DNA of 64,000 nucleotides from Kalmusia sp. IMI 367209 (GCA_027946365.1 JAPEUQ010000006.1:1178001-1242000); one strand, 5' to 3'; counted from the first letter of the stretch, positions 45,300 through 58,005 are shown. Numbers and translations are program-made. Notes: generated from the letters alone by a model not told the origin.

Positions 45300-47510
45300 T
45301 CATTCCAGAACTTCATGTATGTTCAAGCGTCTCCGTTTGCCCGGATCAGGCGTATCGGGTCTCGCCTCTGCGCTTGAAGGAGACGCACGGCGTCGCACAC
45401 GGTCTCGATCCCGTGTGTTTTCACCAAAGTCCTGTGCCATCGGCGAGCCTAGTGGAGCAGCAGGTGTGGTGCGGATTGGCGGTAGTTGTAGCCCCTCCAG
45501 CCGAGCAGGGTGAGCCGCCCCGCGTTGAGCTTCGGACGTCACCGAATTCGTTCTCGATGCAGGTTGATAGGAAGAGGGGTACGCTCCCGGCTGGGATGGC
45601 GGCTGATAAGTCGGAAAATATCCCTGCTCGGGACCAGCTGTTGGAGAGTAGCCGTAGGAAGGACTACCCCCGTAAGAGCTGGAACTGACGGTCGGAAGCG
45701 ATGTTCGGACCGTATTAAAGTTAAAATAAGGGGAAGTCGGAGCTGAGCCAGCAGAGGACGTGGGTCGAAGAGGGTACGAGCCAAACTCTCTGGTGGGAGC
45801 TTTTGTAGGTGCTGACATTGTTTGAGAGGAACGGACTGGTGTAGGTGGAGCCAGTTGTTTTGTCAAAAGATGCGGGCCAGTAGGTCGAGGAGGGATATGT
45901 ACTACCATTGTGACGAAGTACAACGAAGTTTTCGCAAGTCGAACCTGCGTTGTTAGGGACTGGAACTGACCATTTGACAAGCGGAAACTGAGAAGAACGG
46001 ATCTATCGGTGAAGCCTTGACTGACTTGATCGACATCTTTGTCCGTGACTGACTGCATCACGGGCTGCATCGGATCTTGTCCAACGGGGGTTATAGGAGC
46101 CATGTAAGTTGGCTCGCGCTCATCCCGCTCTACGCGCAGCTCAGTACGAAGCTGCTGCAATAGTTCGTGTTGTCGGCTTTCCAGCAACTCTACCAGGCTT
46201 TTACCGCGGACATCGCCAAGGAAACCGACCAGCTCCTGGAAAGTCTGATTGGTTTTCTGAACAACGAGGTCCAGATCAAGAAATGCTACCGGCAGAGATT
46301 GGTATGCTAGATTTGGTCCTGTAATATAAGGCAAGACTGATAGCCCACTAAAACTTCCACGTGTTGGATGTGCGGTGCTAATAGCCACGGGTTGAAGCCT
46401 ACTCTTGGATATTTCTTCCTCTCGCGTGGAAGTCAACGCTCGATACGGCTCGGGCGCTCGGGATACCGTCGCAAATGGAGATTGCTGGCCCAAGGCATCT
46501 GGGCCTGATTGTGGCAATGCTCCTAAGATTTGGCTGGATACCATGCGGCCTTCCTCGCTTCTTCCGAACTCTTTGTCATCTCTTAACCTCGGTCGCCCTC
46601 TTTTTTTATGTTGCACATCCTTGCATGTTTCCTAAAAACACGTTTGAGTCAGTATTGTGAAGGAAATGTGCCTAGCCCTAGACTTTGGTACTGGACTTGT
46701 TTTGCGCTCACTAACCTGCTTTCCAGAAGCGACGCATCGACCGCAAGGACGTTGAACGTCGCAGCTGAGGTGCGCCTTCTTGCAGTTTACGCACGCGGAT
46801 GCGACATGTGCTTTTGTTCTTCTGGCTGGCTTCGTCTGTCTCAGAGGTTGGGGACTTATGATCGCGCCTGGCTGTACTTGGGGCCCTGGGCCTGCACCTT
46901 GACTTCCAAGGTATTGAGGAACTCCCGGAGGGGGATAACCATATACATAATTTTGGGAGGCATGCACGGGTCCATATGGAGGTTGGTAGTGCATTGGTGG
47001 ACCCCTAGGTTGCGAATCTCCGGGATACACTGGACGTTGCTGCGCAAGACCTTGCGCTACGGATGCAGATCGAGGGTCGAGCAACGAAGGCGGTGGTGGA
47101 TGTGGCGCGAGTCCTTCCAGCCGGCGTGCTTCGTGTAAAGATGGCGGGTACGGATGTCCTTCCGGTTCGACGACGTGGGCTGAGCGGCGTGCGGGTGAGT
47201 GAGAATCTGACATGGGAGGAGATGGGTAGCTGTGCTGTTCAGGCCTGCCAGGACTGAACTGTGGTGGGAATTTGACCAGGCCGCTTCCCGGTTCTTGATA
47301 TCGCCCGAAAGGCGTAGAAGGGAGTGAAGCTGGAGGAGGTAAGGACAGACTCTGCATAGCTCGACCAGCGCAGCGCTCAAACGCCGCGTCTGCAGCGGGA
47401 GCGCAATGCTCAGTGTGGATGATTGGTAAATTGAACGGATCCGCAGACCTGTTCAAATGGGACGGATGTTGGTACGACGAGTCGAGAATGGGTAGTTGTT
47501 GCGTCTGCAT
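45300..47510 (-). CDS. Zn2Cys6 transcription factor with PAS-like domain
   Basis: Nuclear regulator. Minus-strand exons: 46716..47510 and 45300..46631, giving 708 residues. The start at 47510 is the first ATG in the frame. The first 230 residues are Pro/Gln/Tyr-rich. The zinc cluster is ACVNCKKAHLSCDVQRPCGRC, split before its sixth cysteine, which the 84-nt intron (46632-46715) restores in ETCKDVQ. A basic linker KKRGRPRLRD follows, like an AT-hook. A PAS-like block begins near LPVAFLDLDLVVQKTN and continues past LVGFLGDVRGKSLVELL; it resembles the sensor region of fungal Rds2/AcuK-type regulators, though I cannot place it in that group. The rest is disordered and ends with a basic PGKRRRLNIHEVLE. 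The stretch upstream, about 5.5 kb, holds no other gene I can find. Confidence 0.86.
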
Positions 47511-50500
47511 GTCGAGCACAGGTGAGTGACGGTCTAGAATCCCAAACAACGACAATGGACATACATAAGGCGCAAATGCTAGCAAGAGAAGATGGGTATC
47601 GACAAACGTTTACATAGGGTCCCCCTTACGGAGTATCAGAAACATCCGTCAAGATACGAAGTCCGCGGGCAGGGATAGGCGCAAAAGGCGGAGAAAGGAA
47701 AGTCGTCGGTACCTTTTTGGAAATTTCCGTTTAAGACTTCAGTGGTCGGAGGTCTTGTTTCAACACGGCTCTCGTAAGAAGCACGCGAGCCTCCCGTGGC
47801 AGCAGGGAGCAGCCAGAGGCGGTCCGTCGCGACAGGGCTGGGAAAGGTGGTCGGAGGAGAGGGTGAGAGTGCGGATGACGGAGCCAATGGTGCGTGCGAG
47901 CAGCACTGAACGCAGGAGGAGAGTCTCCAGCTAGCTCGGCGGGCGGAGATCCTCCAGTAATAACCTCGATCGGTTCTCAAGCTTCTGCTCACAGATCTCT
48001 TCGCAAATCCCTGTTCGTGGTGCAGGCGATGGATGACAGCCACAACACGGGGCCACAGCGAGCACCGGGCTATGGGAAGCTTGGGCAGGCAGGGAAGGCG
48101 CGTCGGCGACGGGGCATGCTTGTTCGGCTGATCGTTCTTTGACAAGGCATGCCGCCTGTCCCAGAGAGTCGCGCAGCCGCGGACGCATGGCGTAGGGGAG
48201 CATGGACAAGACCCATGGCCAGAAGTGGGAGCGGCTTGTGTGGCTCGCCTACGAGCCCATGGCCCCCTGCTTTTGCAAACCGTCCAGCTAGCGACGGCTA
48301 GCGAGGGCGCGCTATTACACTGCAGAGCGCAGCCGGTGGGCAAATCGAGCCATCGAGCACGACGGCCATCGATAATTGCAGCGCTGCACACGGCGCCTGG
48401 GCCGCGTCCCCAGCGCCGGATGGCCCGACAGCGCCCGTCGGTGCCTCAGGTGTGGGCGCGCTGCATGTCAGGCGCTCGCAGCACGGCGCTCTGCACACTG
48501 GCCACGCCCACTGGCCATGTCCACCACTGTGCCCATGGCGAAATGTGGCTCTAGGTGACAGGCCCGCCCGACTGGCACGCCTGTCAAGTCGCGCTCCCGG
48601 GGGCCCAAAGAGTGGACTCGTCTGTCCTTGGAACCCTCGTCTGGGCTGCCGCCGGCTCGCAGGCAAGCAGGGTCTCGACGTCGCGACAGCGCGCACCGTC
48701 CCAGCCTGGCTTCTGCATGGCCATTTCTGCCTGCAGAAGATGCGAAAACAGATATCACACGGCGTCAGCCACCGCGTTGATCGACCCGCCCTGCGGATAG
48801 GGCTTGACTTGAACCCACGACCCCCTTCCCCTTCCCACTTCCCACACAAATCCCCCTCGAAGCGCTCGTGGCCTGTCTTGGGGCATTGGCCAATAGGCCG
48901 AATGCTCCTTGTTCCGCACCGCCAGTCGGGATTGGATCATTTTCGAGCTCCAGCTCCAGCTCCAGCTCCAGCCCGAGCGCTGGCGGCAAACCGTATACCA
49001 CGGTGGCCGCCTTATTCAGTGGCTAGTTGCCGTCGAGCTGTAAAATCTGCTGCACGTCTTCTGCTAGTACTGGGGAGCTGACTACAGCACACCGGCGCGG
49101 GTGGGCGTTCGACGGACGCTGCGGGTGATGCTTTAGCATTCGCCGTGCCGCACTACGACTGCAATGCGCCGTGTCTTCATGCTCCTGCCGTCGTCCAAGT
49201 CGCGAAGCCTGCCGAACAGGTCCATAGTTGCTCGAGCGGTTCGCAAGGCGCACACCATAGCGTGTGGTTGCAGGCCCGTCGACCAGCCGACTCGCCGCAT
49301 CAGATGATTCTCGTCCCCGTGCGAGAGCGAGTCCCGCGCCGTGCGCGTACTGGCAGATTGATTGTTATTTCCTGCACTAGAGAAGTGGCGGCCAATCTCG
49401 AGAATGGTCGGCAGCCAGTCTTGAATGGCGCAGATGTTGTGCAAAGTAAAGGTCATATCAGCTGCGTTATGGCCGCGGCTTGTTGTCGTGGATCGAGATG
49501 TGGTGATCTCGCCCAAAATGCTCCGGCCTGGTGTCTGCGATCCCGGTTGCCGTCGACGATCACCCAGAAACGTCCGCTGCGGAGATTGCCCTGAATCATG
49601 CGTTCGGGGCGCTTGGACAGTGTGGAGCCGAAACACCGAGCCTTGCGGTAGCACAGATATTGTGATATATCTCGAGGAAATTGTTGTTCACGCTCGCAGC
49701 ATGGAGGGGGGAACGACGCATGTGACAGCAATCTCTCTCATGGAAGCGAGCTCCCACTTCCCCTCCTTCGCAGTCGGCGCTATAGCGGCCAATGGCTACG
49801 GCGTTTACGACTGTCGTCAGCACGCTTGCAGGTGCAACAGAGGGCCTGATAGACAGACTCCCAGGTTTTGCACGTAGCACGCGTCCCCGTCAGAAGCTTG
49901 AGCTCGGAAACGCGGCTGCTTGACCCTAGCGACCCTCTCCTGTGCTGTGTATCAACCCGCCGCTGAGGATCGAGGGCGGAATATATTGGCTGCGGACAAG
50001 AATAGCAGCGTTGCGACGAAGCTTATTGCGTCCCGTGGACGTCGTGACTCCGCTGCTTATATTTGGAATGACACCTGCCCTTCTCACGTTGCCCTGCACG
50101 CGTACATGTACGGTGGTAGTGCCTGCTCGCTTAGGCGGGCCTTGGATGCTTCGATGGCCATTCTGGAAGCTCCAAGAACACGAGCAACGGACACAGGCAC
50201 AAATGGGGACATCCAACACCGCCAAGGCCAGCAGCTACTCCGGACCTGCGATGTGTGATGTGTAAGCCGCGTCTCGGGGGCGCTCGCTTGCCCAAAGAGG
50301 GAGACGGTAGTGCTGCCAAAACGTGGTGAGTGCGCCGCCGCCGCCCCCCCAGGCTTCTGTTTCCACAGTCCGACCCGGCCGCGTGCCGTCCTGCGAGCCT
50401 AGCGGGCGGAACTTTTGTGAGCATCGTGGAGGCCCTGCCAGTCCGGGAGTTTATTAGCCTCTTCAGCGGCAGCGTGAGCCAAAAATGGCTGCGGGAATAT

Positions 50501-52977
50501 TGAAATCACCGCTAACAGAAGGTTGACCACCGGCCATTTATTGGCTCATTTCTGCTCCTCTTGTTGCGAGGCTGCAAACGTGGCTGCCCGCCAAACGAGC
50601 CTATGACAGCGTCGTGCTCTGTCCAACGGCGTGCCCGGCGCCCCGTCCTCGGGAAGCCGTCTGCTGTCCTGGCGGGTGCTGTGCAGTGTCACCTCACCTC
50701 GACCACTTCCTTTTCGGCGGAGGCCATGCAGCGGATACTCGCGACCGCACGGCATACTGCTGTGCTCATCATCACTTCGTGGGCCACCCACACGTCATGC
50801 CCCTCGAATCCACTCTATCCACAGCCAGGGGATTCAAGTCATGGTCAGGGGCCCAAGGCCCTCGGATTCAACCGCGGCGGATCTGCGAACCCACGTTTGT
50901 TCCAAAAGTAGCACAGCGCCGACCGGGGTGCTTATTGAAAGCCACAGGCCCGATGCCCACCCCGGCACGCACGCGCCATGGTCGATTGACTGGGTGCGGC
51001 CCGTCTACATCCATCGTGTTGGCGAAATTCTTCCTCCAAACGCGACGCAGAACACCCTGTCGACCACCTCGCCTCGGTCATGCACATTGCTGTTCGTGCG
51101 CCGTTACTGTGGAGAGCCGTTCGAGTGCGATCCGCCGCGTAATAACAGCAAGGTCATCGGCAGGAACGATAATAGTCTTCGAGTAATTGCTGCAGTCGTC
51201 GTGTGACGGAGCGGTAAATTTCCGCCGACAACGATGGAAACGTTGTAGCGCGAGGTAGACTAGCCGCACACGCACTCACGCTTCGTTGGACCTTTCCCCT
51301 CTCGGTCAGATAGCCCACTCCCGTCTCCAGGCTCCCCCTTCGGTCGAGAACTACTACTGCTCTCATATAGGCAATTGTCTTCTTCCGATGCCGTGCATGT
51401 GCGTGAACATTTGGACTGTCCGTTTACAGCTGCAATGTGCGACTCTGAAGTCGATGCCAATGTAGGGACGCGGGTCGAATCTCGGAGAATTCTAGACGGA
51501 GCATAGTCGCATGGCTGGATGATTGGCAATTGGATCGCGTGCGTCCGTGGCCCAACACCTCATCTTACGCGTGCGTGTTCCCGTATAGGCGCGGAACGGT
51601 GTATGCTGCGGACAAGCAAGATATGTGGCGCCTTCTCGAAGCCCGTTTGACTTTGCTCTTAGCCCCAACGGGTAAGCTCCGCATAACATACTCCTTCGAA
51701 CATAAGCAAAAGTATTGAAATGCTGGCATATCCCTGGTCTACAGCCGCTCCAAATACGGGCAGCTGCATGCTCGAGGCGTAGCGGTTAGCTATGGATCTG
51801 GGTTGCCTGTTGAGCTATACTCGATAAGTCGCCGAAAATGAAATTCTCCTTGTGGGTTGCGGGTAAAGGCACTTGCACATGGCACAGCACGTCATCTTCA
51901 TCTGCTTTTTTCTTTCTTTAGTTCATCGCTTAGCACGACCCTTGATGCTAGCCGGTGATGCCGTTGTGTATGAACAAGGACAAGTTTACGGTTCCGTTAG
52001 TTGGTCGTCGGCAAAAGAAAAGGCAATGAATCAGGGTCCTAAACGCTATCGTGACCCGGTTCAGTGGTGCCACGTTAAAAGGACGCGAGGCGACTAGTCG
52101 CTATCGCTCAATACGCGGTCGGCTGTCAGTGTCAACTCTATTCCGTATCGGGAGCAGGATTGTTTGCCACGATCGAATGTTGAGTATGTGGCCCGCCAGT
52201 CGTGATATAGCATCGTATCTAAGTCTTGCGAGCCAATCAGTACCGGGTTTGGTCTCGCACAATCTGGCTCCGTAAATTGTGTCCCAGGTAACATGCTGTA
52301 TAGAAGCTAATAATAACGCCATGTATGCTGGGCAATCCCCCAAAAACGACAACATGCTGCTGGAATGTGAAGAGATACTCTCAATCAAGGTAAGCTTCAC
52401 ATGCGAAGCAGCTACTCGTATCACTATCGGAAGTGTTCATCTGCCGATGACTGCATATTGCGAAATTGCTGTTTCCGGATTAGCACATGGCCGGTATTTG
52501 TACGCCTGTCCGTACAACAACAGGAAGCTGAACCTGACGGGTGAGACTACGTGGGTTTGCTGAGTGGAGACGATGACGGTAGCACAATGGATGAAGTAAT
52601 AAACCGGACGCCTTTGCGAAAAAATCCTAAACAATCTACGTCTATATCGTGTACCATGAGTGACGCGCCCGAATATACCAATGCCAGTATAAAGGTAATA
52701 TTCGGAGTTTTGCGCTCGCCTGTTGTCGCAAGTATTTGATGCAAGCCTATGTGGGACACTTCATGATGGCCAAGAGCGATCCCGATTAGTCTACGCGCCG
52801 CACAGTAGTACAGGGCAGCAGCTCGGTACGTACCGACCGCGCCTGGTAAGGCTGAATATTGGGCTGAAATTGGATGGTCGGGCGAACTTTTGGCCCAATC
52901 ATTTGCTTGTAAAATATAGAGATCTACTCGCCAACTGCTGCAATGATGGGACGATGTATTGGCTTAGGCTTGAGCCC
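47511..52977. promoter_or_regulatory. 5.5 kb gene-free region upstream of the Zn2Cys6-PAS gene
   Basis: Both flanking genes are on the minus strand, so this whole interval is 5' to the regulator. It is GC-rich at 47.6-51 kb and carries many overlapping ORFs on both strands, a sign of composition rather than coding. None shows a domain or plausible splice pattern. It may hold a long 5' leader, distant promoter elements, or a noncoding RNA. I could not find a hidden gene, but unannotated small exons cannot be ruled out. Confidence 0.5.
48945..48972. repeat. AGCTCC hexanucleotide tandem
   Basis: About four and a half copies of AGCTCC in the gene-free region. Confidence 0.8.
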
Positions 52978-55789
52978 TCAAAACTTTCGTTTTTTGGAAG
53001 GCCTTGCGTTCTTCTCCTTGCGTTTCTCCTGGAGCTGGCGTTGTTTGCGGACATCATCAACGCCCTTTAGTTCGTTTTTGGCGCCACCATCCCTGAATTT
53101 CCCAATTCGTTTCTCCTTCGCCTCCGCGACTTTCTTCTTCTGAGTGTGATAGTCGTCCCGGTACCGATCAGCTTCCTTAGGCGCCCGCTCCGCCTTGTGC
53201 TTGTAGTGGCGACCACTACTATGAGCCGCTGCATGGTTTGGCTTCTCCAACTCACCGACACGTGGCAGGCGACCTATCTTGTTAGATTTACGCCAATCAT
53301 CATATCGCCCGCTGCGAAAGCTTGCGGCAATCTTGAGACCGCTTTCGCCCACCACCATCTTCGCTCCTTTAGAGCCATCCTCATCATTGGCCTTGGCGAC
53401 ATATTTTTTAGACTTCTTGTCCCAACGCATACCTCGAGCTTTACTGGCCTCTGCGAATCCCCGTACTTCGTCGTTTGTGAGATCCATTTGCGCCGCCCTG
53501 GCACTCTCGACGAAATTGGATGCTTGTTGGGCCGTGTTGTACGAGCCTGTGTGAACCCCGTAACCTCTTTCTTCAGCTGCATTCACACCCTTCGGCTCAT
53601 ACGACATGAAGAAATCCGAATTCTGCCAATCATCTTTGCCTCCGCTACGAGCGGTTGGCTGCGATACGGAGATTTCGAGGTCGTCTGAATCAGACGCCAA
53701 GTCCGCGTCCTCAGGATCCTCCCCGTCTTCTGAGGCCACGTCGAGAATTTCCGTAGCGCCCGATGGCGCCGTCCTCCCGCCTAAGTCATCGGGCATACCG
53801 CTGGGCTGGGTCGCTTGCTTCTGTTTCATCTTGTCTATTTGTTGCCTTCTCTTTTTCATGATCTCGGCAGCCTCGCCACCTGTGCCACGCTTTCCAATTT
53901 CGAATATCGATTCCGTGGGGCGAAACGAGCTAATCCTCTCTAACATCTTTTCTTTTTCTCGCAGAGCATCATGGACGTCACTACTGAAGAGCAGATGTGT
54001 GTTTGACAGGCTACGCGACGATAAAAGTTGCTTCGCCCTCTTCACAGACTCGCTACTAGCGGAGTTTCTAGTCCTTGTGTATTGAGCTTCACCTTTTCCT
54101 GCCACAGACAGGAGATTGATCAGATCTTCGTCGGTTTCGTGCAGCCTATTCACAAGCTCCACCTCAGGTTCAAGCTCGTCTTGGACGAATGTGCCAACCA
54201 CTACGTCTTGCGCATAATTTGCATCTTTGCCTGAAGACCTTTCGGTAACCAGAGGTTGTCCAAGAAACAATTGGAGATCGATCAAATAGGGAACGTCAGA
54301 ATCGCGGATCAAGCTGTAGCTCCAGCCCTTTCTCCCTGCCCTGGCTGTTCGACCAACGCGATGGACGAAGATCTTAGGCTGAGAAGGGAAGTCGTAGTTG
54401 ATAACATTCGCGAGATAAGGCAGATCAAGACCGCGTGCTGCAACGTCAGTGACAACCAGTACATTCGTTAGACCCGCTCTGAAATCCTGCACTTGAAGTT
54501 TTCGAGCCGTCTGGTCTAGATTACCATACACTGATAGAGATTAGCATTCAGGAAATGTGTTCAGGCGCAAGAGCGTACCGTAGGAAACGGAATATCCCGC
54601 AGCTTTCAGTAGACTAGCTAAGTACTCGACTCGATGCTTCGTAGCCGCGAAGACGACCGTAGAATTCGGAGTCGGAGTATCGACTGCATGAGACGTTTCA
54701 GGTGCTCGCTTGCGCTTCTTGTTATTGCCTTTGGTATCTGACTTTCTTGCTTTCTTTGCAACTTCTGTCTCGCCCGTGGGCAACTTGATGACTTTATCGA
54801 GCAAGTAAAGGAGAGCTCCGTCTCTTTCAGCACTTTTAACTGTGAAAAATGCGCTTTCAAGATCCGGTGAAACTTTTGAATCGTCAAGGCGTATCAGTCT
54901 CGGCTCCTGGAGGCCAGCGCGGGCAAACTCGACTAAGGATTTGGGGAGTGTAGCGGAGAAAAGAAGGGTCTGCCGTGACATGGGCAATGCGTGAAGGATC
55001 TCTGCTAGTTGCGCAGCAAATCCCATCTCGAACAAACGATCTGCCTCGTCGAAAACGATATATCTCACAGAAGACAGATCTAGCCCCATCTCAACCTTTA
55101 AATGGAGAAAACGTCCTGGTGTCGCAATGATGATGTCTGGATTTGTAGTCATAGAACTGAATTCTTATGAGATGGTCAGCGTCTTGTATGTCTTAGCTGT
55201 AATCAATGCACATACGCTCGTCAAGACTGTCACCACCCACCAAGAGCACAGTCCGCAAATCCGAACCGCGACCCAATTCTTTAACGACTTTTAATGTTTG
55301 CAAGGCCAACTCTCGGGAAGGCGAGAGGATGATAGCACGAGCTCCATATTTCGCCGAGTGTGCCTTCAAAGTCTGAATCATGGGTATGACGAACGCCGCC
55401 GTCTTCCCAGAACCAGTACGAGCCATTCCCACCACGTCTTGTCGGTCCAATATGAGCGGCACAGCACGTCGTTGGATAGGAGTTGGGACCTTATAGCCCT
55501 TCCGCGTGATAGCTTGGAGAAGCGCTGCGTTCAGACCCATGGCCTGGAAGCCTCCGCCCTTCTTGACTGTGTGACCCTTTAAATTCGAAGACTTCCTGTT
55601 CGAAGCAGCCTGCGTTGCCGCAATGAATGCCTCATCGTCGGACCCATTCTGGCTGCCATCTTCCAAGTCTAGTCCCAGGTCCACGGCAAGATCTTTCGCA
55701 TTTCCAGTGCTTTCGTCGTCTCCAAAAAGTGCGGCCCCAATGTCAAATTCGTTCTCGGAAAGCGCCGGGGAGCTCGCACGAGGAGCCAT
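52978..55789 (-). CDS. DBP10: DEAD-box RNA helicase Dbp10
   Basis: Nucleolar helicase for 60S ribosomal subunit assembly. Minus-strand exons: 55216..55789, 54579..55163, 52978..54530, giving 903 residues. I start at the ATG at 55789 ([18 protein letters not shown]), typical for fungal orthologues; upstream in-frame ATGs exist. Introns of 52 and 48 nt restore [14 protein letters not shown] and [14 protein letters not shown]. Motifs: Q-region [23 protein letters not shown] (I), SPSRELALQ (Ia), TPGR (Ib), FDEADR (II), FSATLP (III), [10 protein letters not shown] (V), [10 protein letters not shown] (VI). The C-terminal third holds the DBP10CT region ([10 protein letters not shown] onward, then [14 protein letters not shown]) and a Lys/Arg-rich end. 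It is a second ribosome-biogenesis helicase in 15 kb. It diverges from RPA2. Confidence 0.95.
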
Positions 55790-56041
55790 AATGGGTGGGC
55801 GGCGTGGCGTGGCCGTGAATGATTGCAGGAACGCGGTGGATGGCATCGCATCTTCGCGGAAATTCTGGATCCAAAAAATTCGCACGGACCACGAAATCTT
55901 GGCGTACGTGGGGTCGCGACCTCCCATCTCAAATCTGACGCGTCGCGGCGCGTCTCTCTGCCCCACCTGCACCGTTTGAGCACCACGCGACAGCGCACCA
56001 GAACACCAGAACACGAGAATTGAGAACGCGCACCTCTAGCA
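55790..56041. promoter_or_regulatory. Divergent DBP10/RPA2 promoter with MluI cell-cycle box
   Basis: 252 bp between the two starts. ACGCGT at 55938-55943 matches the MCB element bound by MBF in yeasts, which controls S-phase genes; replication protein A genes are known MCB targets there. A GCGCGTC sequence follows closely. Confidence 0.55.
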
Positions 56042-57001
56042 ATGAGTACGTCTTGTAGAGATCTAGTCTACTTCGCGATGTATTGATATCTACAGATTAC
56101 AGCAACAATTACGAGACGTCCTACACTTCGTACGGCGCAGGCGGAGGCGGTGGGGGCTTCATGCCTGATGGCAGTCAGAACAGCCCTAGCAAAGGACGAG
56201 TAAATTTTCTCTAAGGAGAATCTACAACGAAACGTCTGACAGCATCTTTAGGACAACGTTCAGGACCAGCTCCGGCCGGTCACAATCAAGCAAATACTCG
56301 AAGCCCAGCCTGATGTAGCCGATGAATTCAAGATTGATGGCACTAAGGTCTCGCAGGTATGTTCGGTCAGATCCTCTTATTAAGCCACGTTCTAATGATT
56401 GTAGCTCACTTTCGTTGCCCAAATACGCAACATCGCTACGCAAACGACTAACATCACATATAAACTCGACGATGGTACAGGCAGCATCGAGGCGAAGCAA
56501 TGGAATGACGCTGACGCTATGGAGACGAGCCCGCTCAAGTCAAAGCTTGTCGAAGGCGCATACTGCAGGGCGTGGGGCAAGCTGAAAAGCTTTCACGAGC
56601 GACGCCATATCAATGCACAGATCATACGCCCAGTAGAGGACATGAATGAGGTATCATACCATCTTCTAGAAGCAACGGCAGTGCATTTACACTACACTCG
56701 TGGACCACCTGGTGCCTCCAACAACGCGGGCGGTGCAACTTCTGCAAATGAAACTCAACAGCAGACAGGGGGGGGAGCATACGGCGCAGATCTCTCAAGT
56801 TATAGTGCTACGGCCAGGCGCGTATATCAGTTCCTAAGAGAACCACCGCAGAGCAACGACGGCATACATCAACAAGTCATTGCTGCCCAACTTGGCATCG
56901 ACACCGCGGAGGTAGCACGCGCAGGTGACGACCTGCTCGGCGGAGGTGTCATATACACGACCATTGACGATCAAACTTGGGCTCCCTTGGAGGCTGAGTG
57001 A
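56042..57001 (+). CDS. RFA2: Replication protein A subunit 2 (RPA32)
   Basis: Middle subunit of the single-stranded-DNA-binding heterotrimer in replication, repair and recombination. Exons: 56042..56045, 56096..56199, 56252..56356, 56405..57001, giving 269 residues. The first coding exon is only 4 nt (ATG plus A). The N-terminus is Tyr/Ser/Gly-rich (NYSNNYETSYTSYG then a Gly run), the region phosphorylated in known RPA2 proteins. The OB fold starts at LRPVTIKQILEAQ and includes FVAQIRNIATQTTNITYKLD and WGKLKSFHERRHINAQ. A linker follows, then a C-terminal winged helix (QFLREPPQSNDGIHQQVIA). Introns are 48-52 nt. It converges on the DUF202 gene across 147 bp. Confidence 0.93.
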
Positions 57002-57148
57002 CTTTGGTTAGGTCCATAAGGGCAATCAAGGAATACACCCTGTGACTAAAGCATGCAGTCACGATATCAAGGGACGAGAGCAGAGATGAAGAAAGTCATC
57101 AACTATGATTTCTTGTAGTGATTAGCCTTAGGATAATTACTCAAGGAA

Positions 57149-58005
57149 TTATCGACGCGTCTGCGCATTAGTAGTGAGAAATAATATACATGCCGCCACG
57201 ATGGTCGTCGCAACCACTGTGAACACAATCTGCGTCTTCCAGCCTGCTTGCACTAGCGCTGTTCGTCGACTGTATCTGGCTATTGTCTTAATGTAATTTG
57301 CCAATCCAGAAGCTAGACATGCAACTGAAAGAGTCCAAAAGATGATGCCGAAGGGAAGGGAAAACTTTCTTTCTACACCAACGAGTCAGTAAAGCAAGCC
57401 TTTCGTGTATACTGAGACGCGTCGACCCACGATATATCTACGAGCTTGGACACTACCCCTTATACTAATATTCGTACGAGAAGGCGTAATCCCTCGAGGT
57501 ACACATTACAAACGCAGAACATTCAGGGTCTCTTCGCTACGAAGATGTCCGGTTTCTTGCTTCATCTGCTGCGATATAGAAAGTACACTTACCGACGGCG
57601 CTAGGTTCTGATTTCAGATGGAAATTCATGATAATTGCGACAGATACAATTGCCATATACACTGCTAGCCGCAGCCACGACAGAAAGGCTGCATATCTTG
57701 TCAACGCATGCTGAGAAAAAACATCACGCATCATTAGCCCTACTTCTCTCATTCGCAGCGTGGTCCCTCGCATCCGAAGCGTTGTTATCAAACAAGAGCA
57801 CTCCCAGCCAAGGCCTCTCAATGAACACCTCGCGGTCATAGTCATTGTCCCTAGATCATCAGCCAGGGTGGCCGGTAGGTTGGGGTTGCTCTTACTGGTG
57901 CACGAGGACCGGCTTCGGCGCCCAGAAGTTGTAGAAGGGACGGAATGGCTCATCTAGGAGCGCTTCATCTGAGTCACCCATACGATTCAATGGCCGAAAA
58001 TCCAT
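57149..58005 (-). CDS. DUF202-family small membrane protein
   Basis: Family with three membrane helices, related to the membrane part of polyphosphate/VTC-type proteins; the exact function is unknown. Minus-strand exons: 57896..58005, 57744..57850, 57593..57688, 57149..57372, giving 178 residues. The model is well supported by the joins: NERTFLSWLRLAVYMAIVS, then FHLKSEPSAVERKFSLPFG, both diagnostic blocks. The first membrane helix is MAIVSVAIIMNF, the second IIFWTLSVACLASGL and the third IVFTVVATTIVAACILF. The last intron (57373-57592, 220 nt) is long, but both ends splice cleanly. The N-terminus is soluble and acidic. Start at the ATG at 58005. It diverges from the CIA30 gene. Confidence 0.85.

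Noticed and set aside
47636..48391. Open frame of 251 codons on the minus strand
   Set aside because: Cys/Arg/Ser/Pro-rich with no motif, overlapped by long ORFs in other frames; composition of a GC-rich region explains it.
48452..49081. Open frame of 209 codons on the plus strand
   Set aside because: Same reason: no domain, random-like composition, conflicting ORFs on both strands.
49133..49654. Open frame of 173 codons on the minus strand
   Set aside because: Briefly protein-like (LHNICAIQDWLPTILEIG), but no family match I know, a TTG/GTG-type start context and competing frames.
50614..51206. Two overlapping ORFs of about 190 codons
   Set aside because: They overlap in different frames and lack motifs.
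51470..51495. T-arm-like GGGTCGAATCTC sequence
   Set aside because: No matching acceptor, D-arm or anticodon arm around it, so it is not a tRNA.
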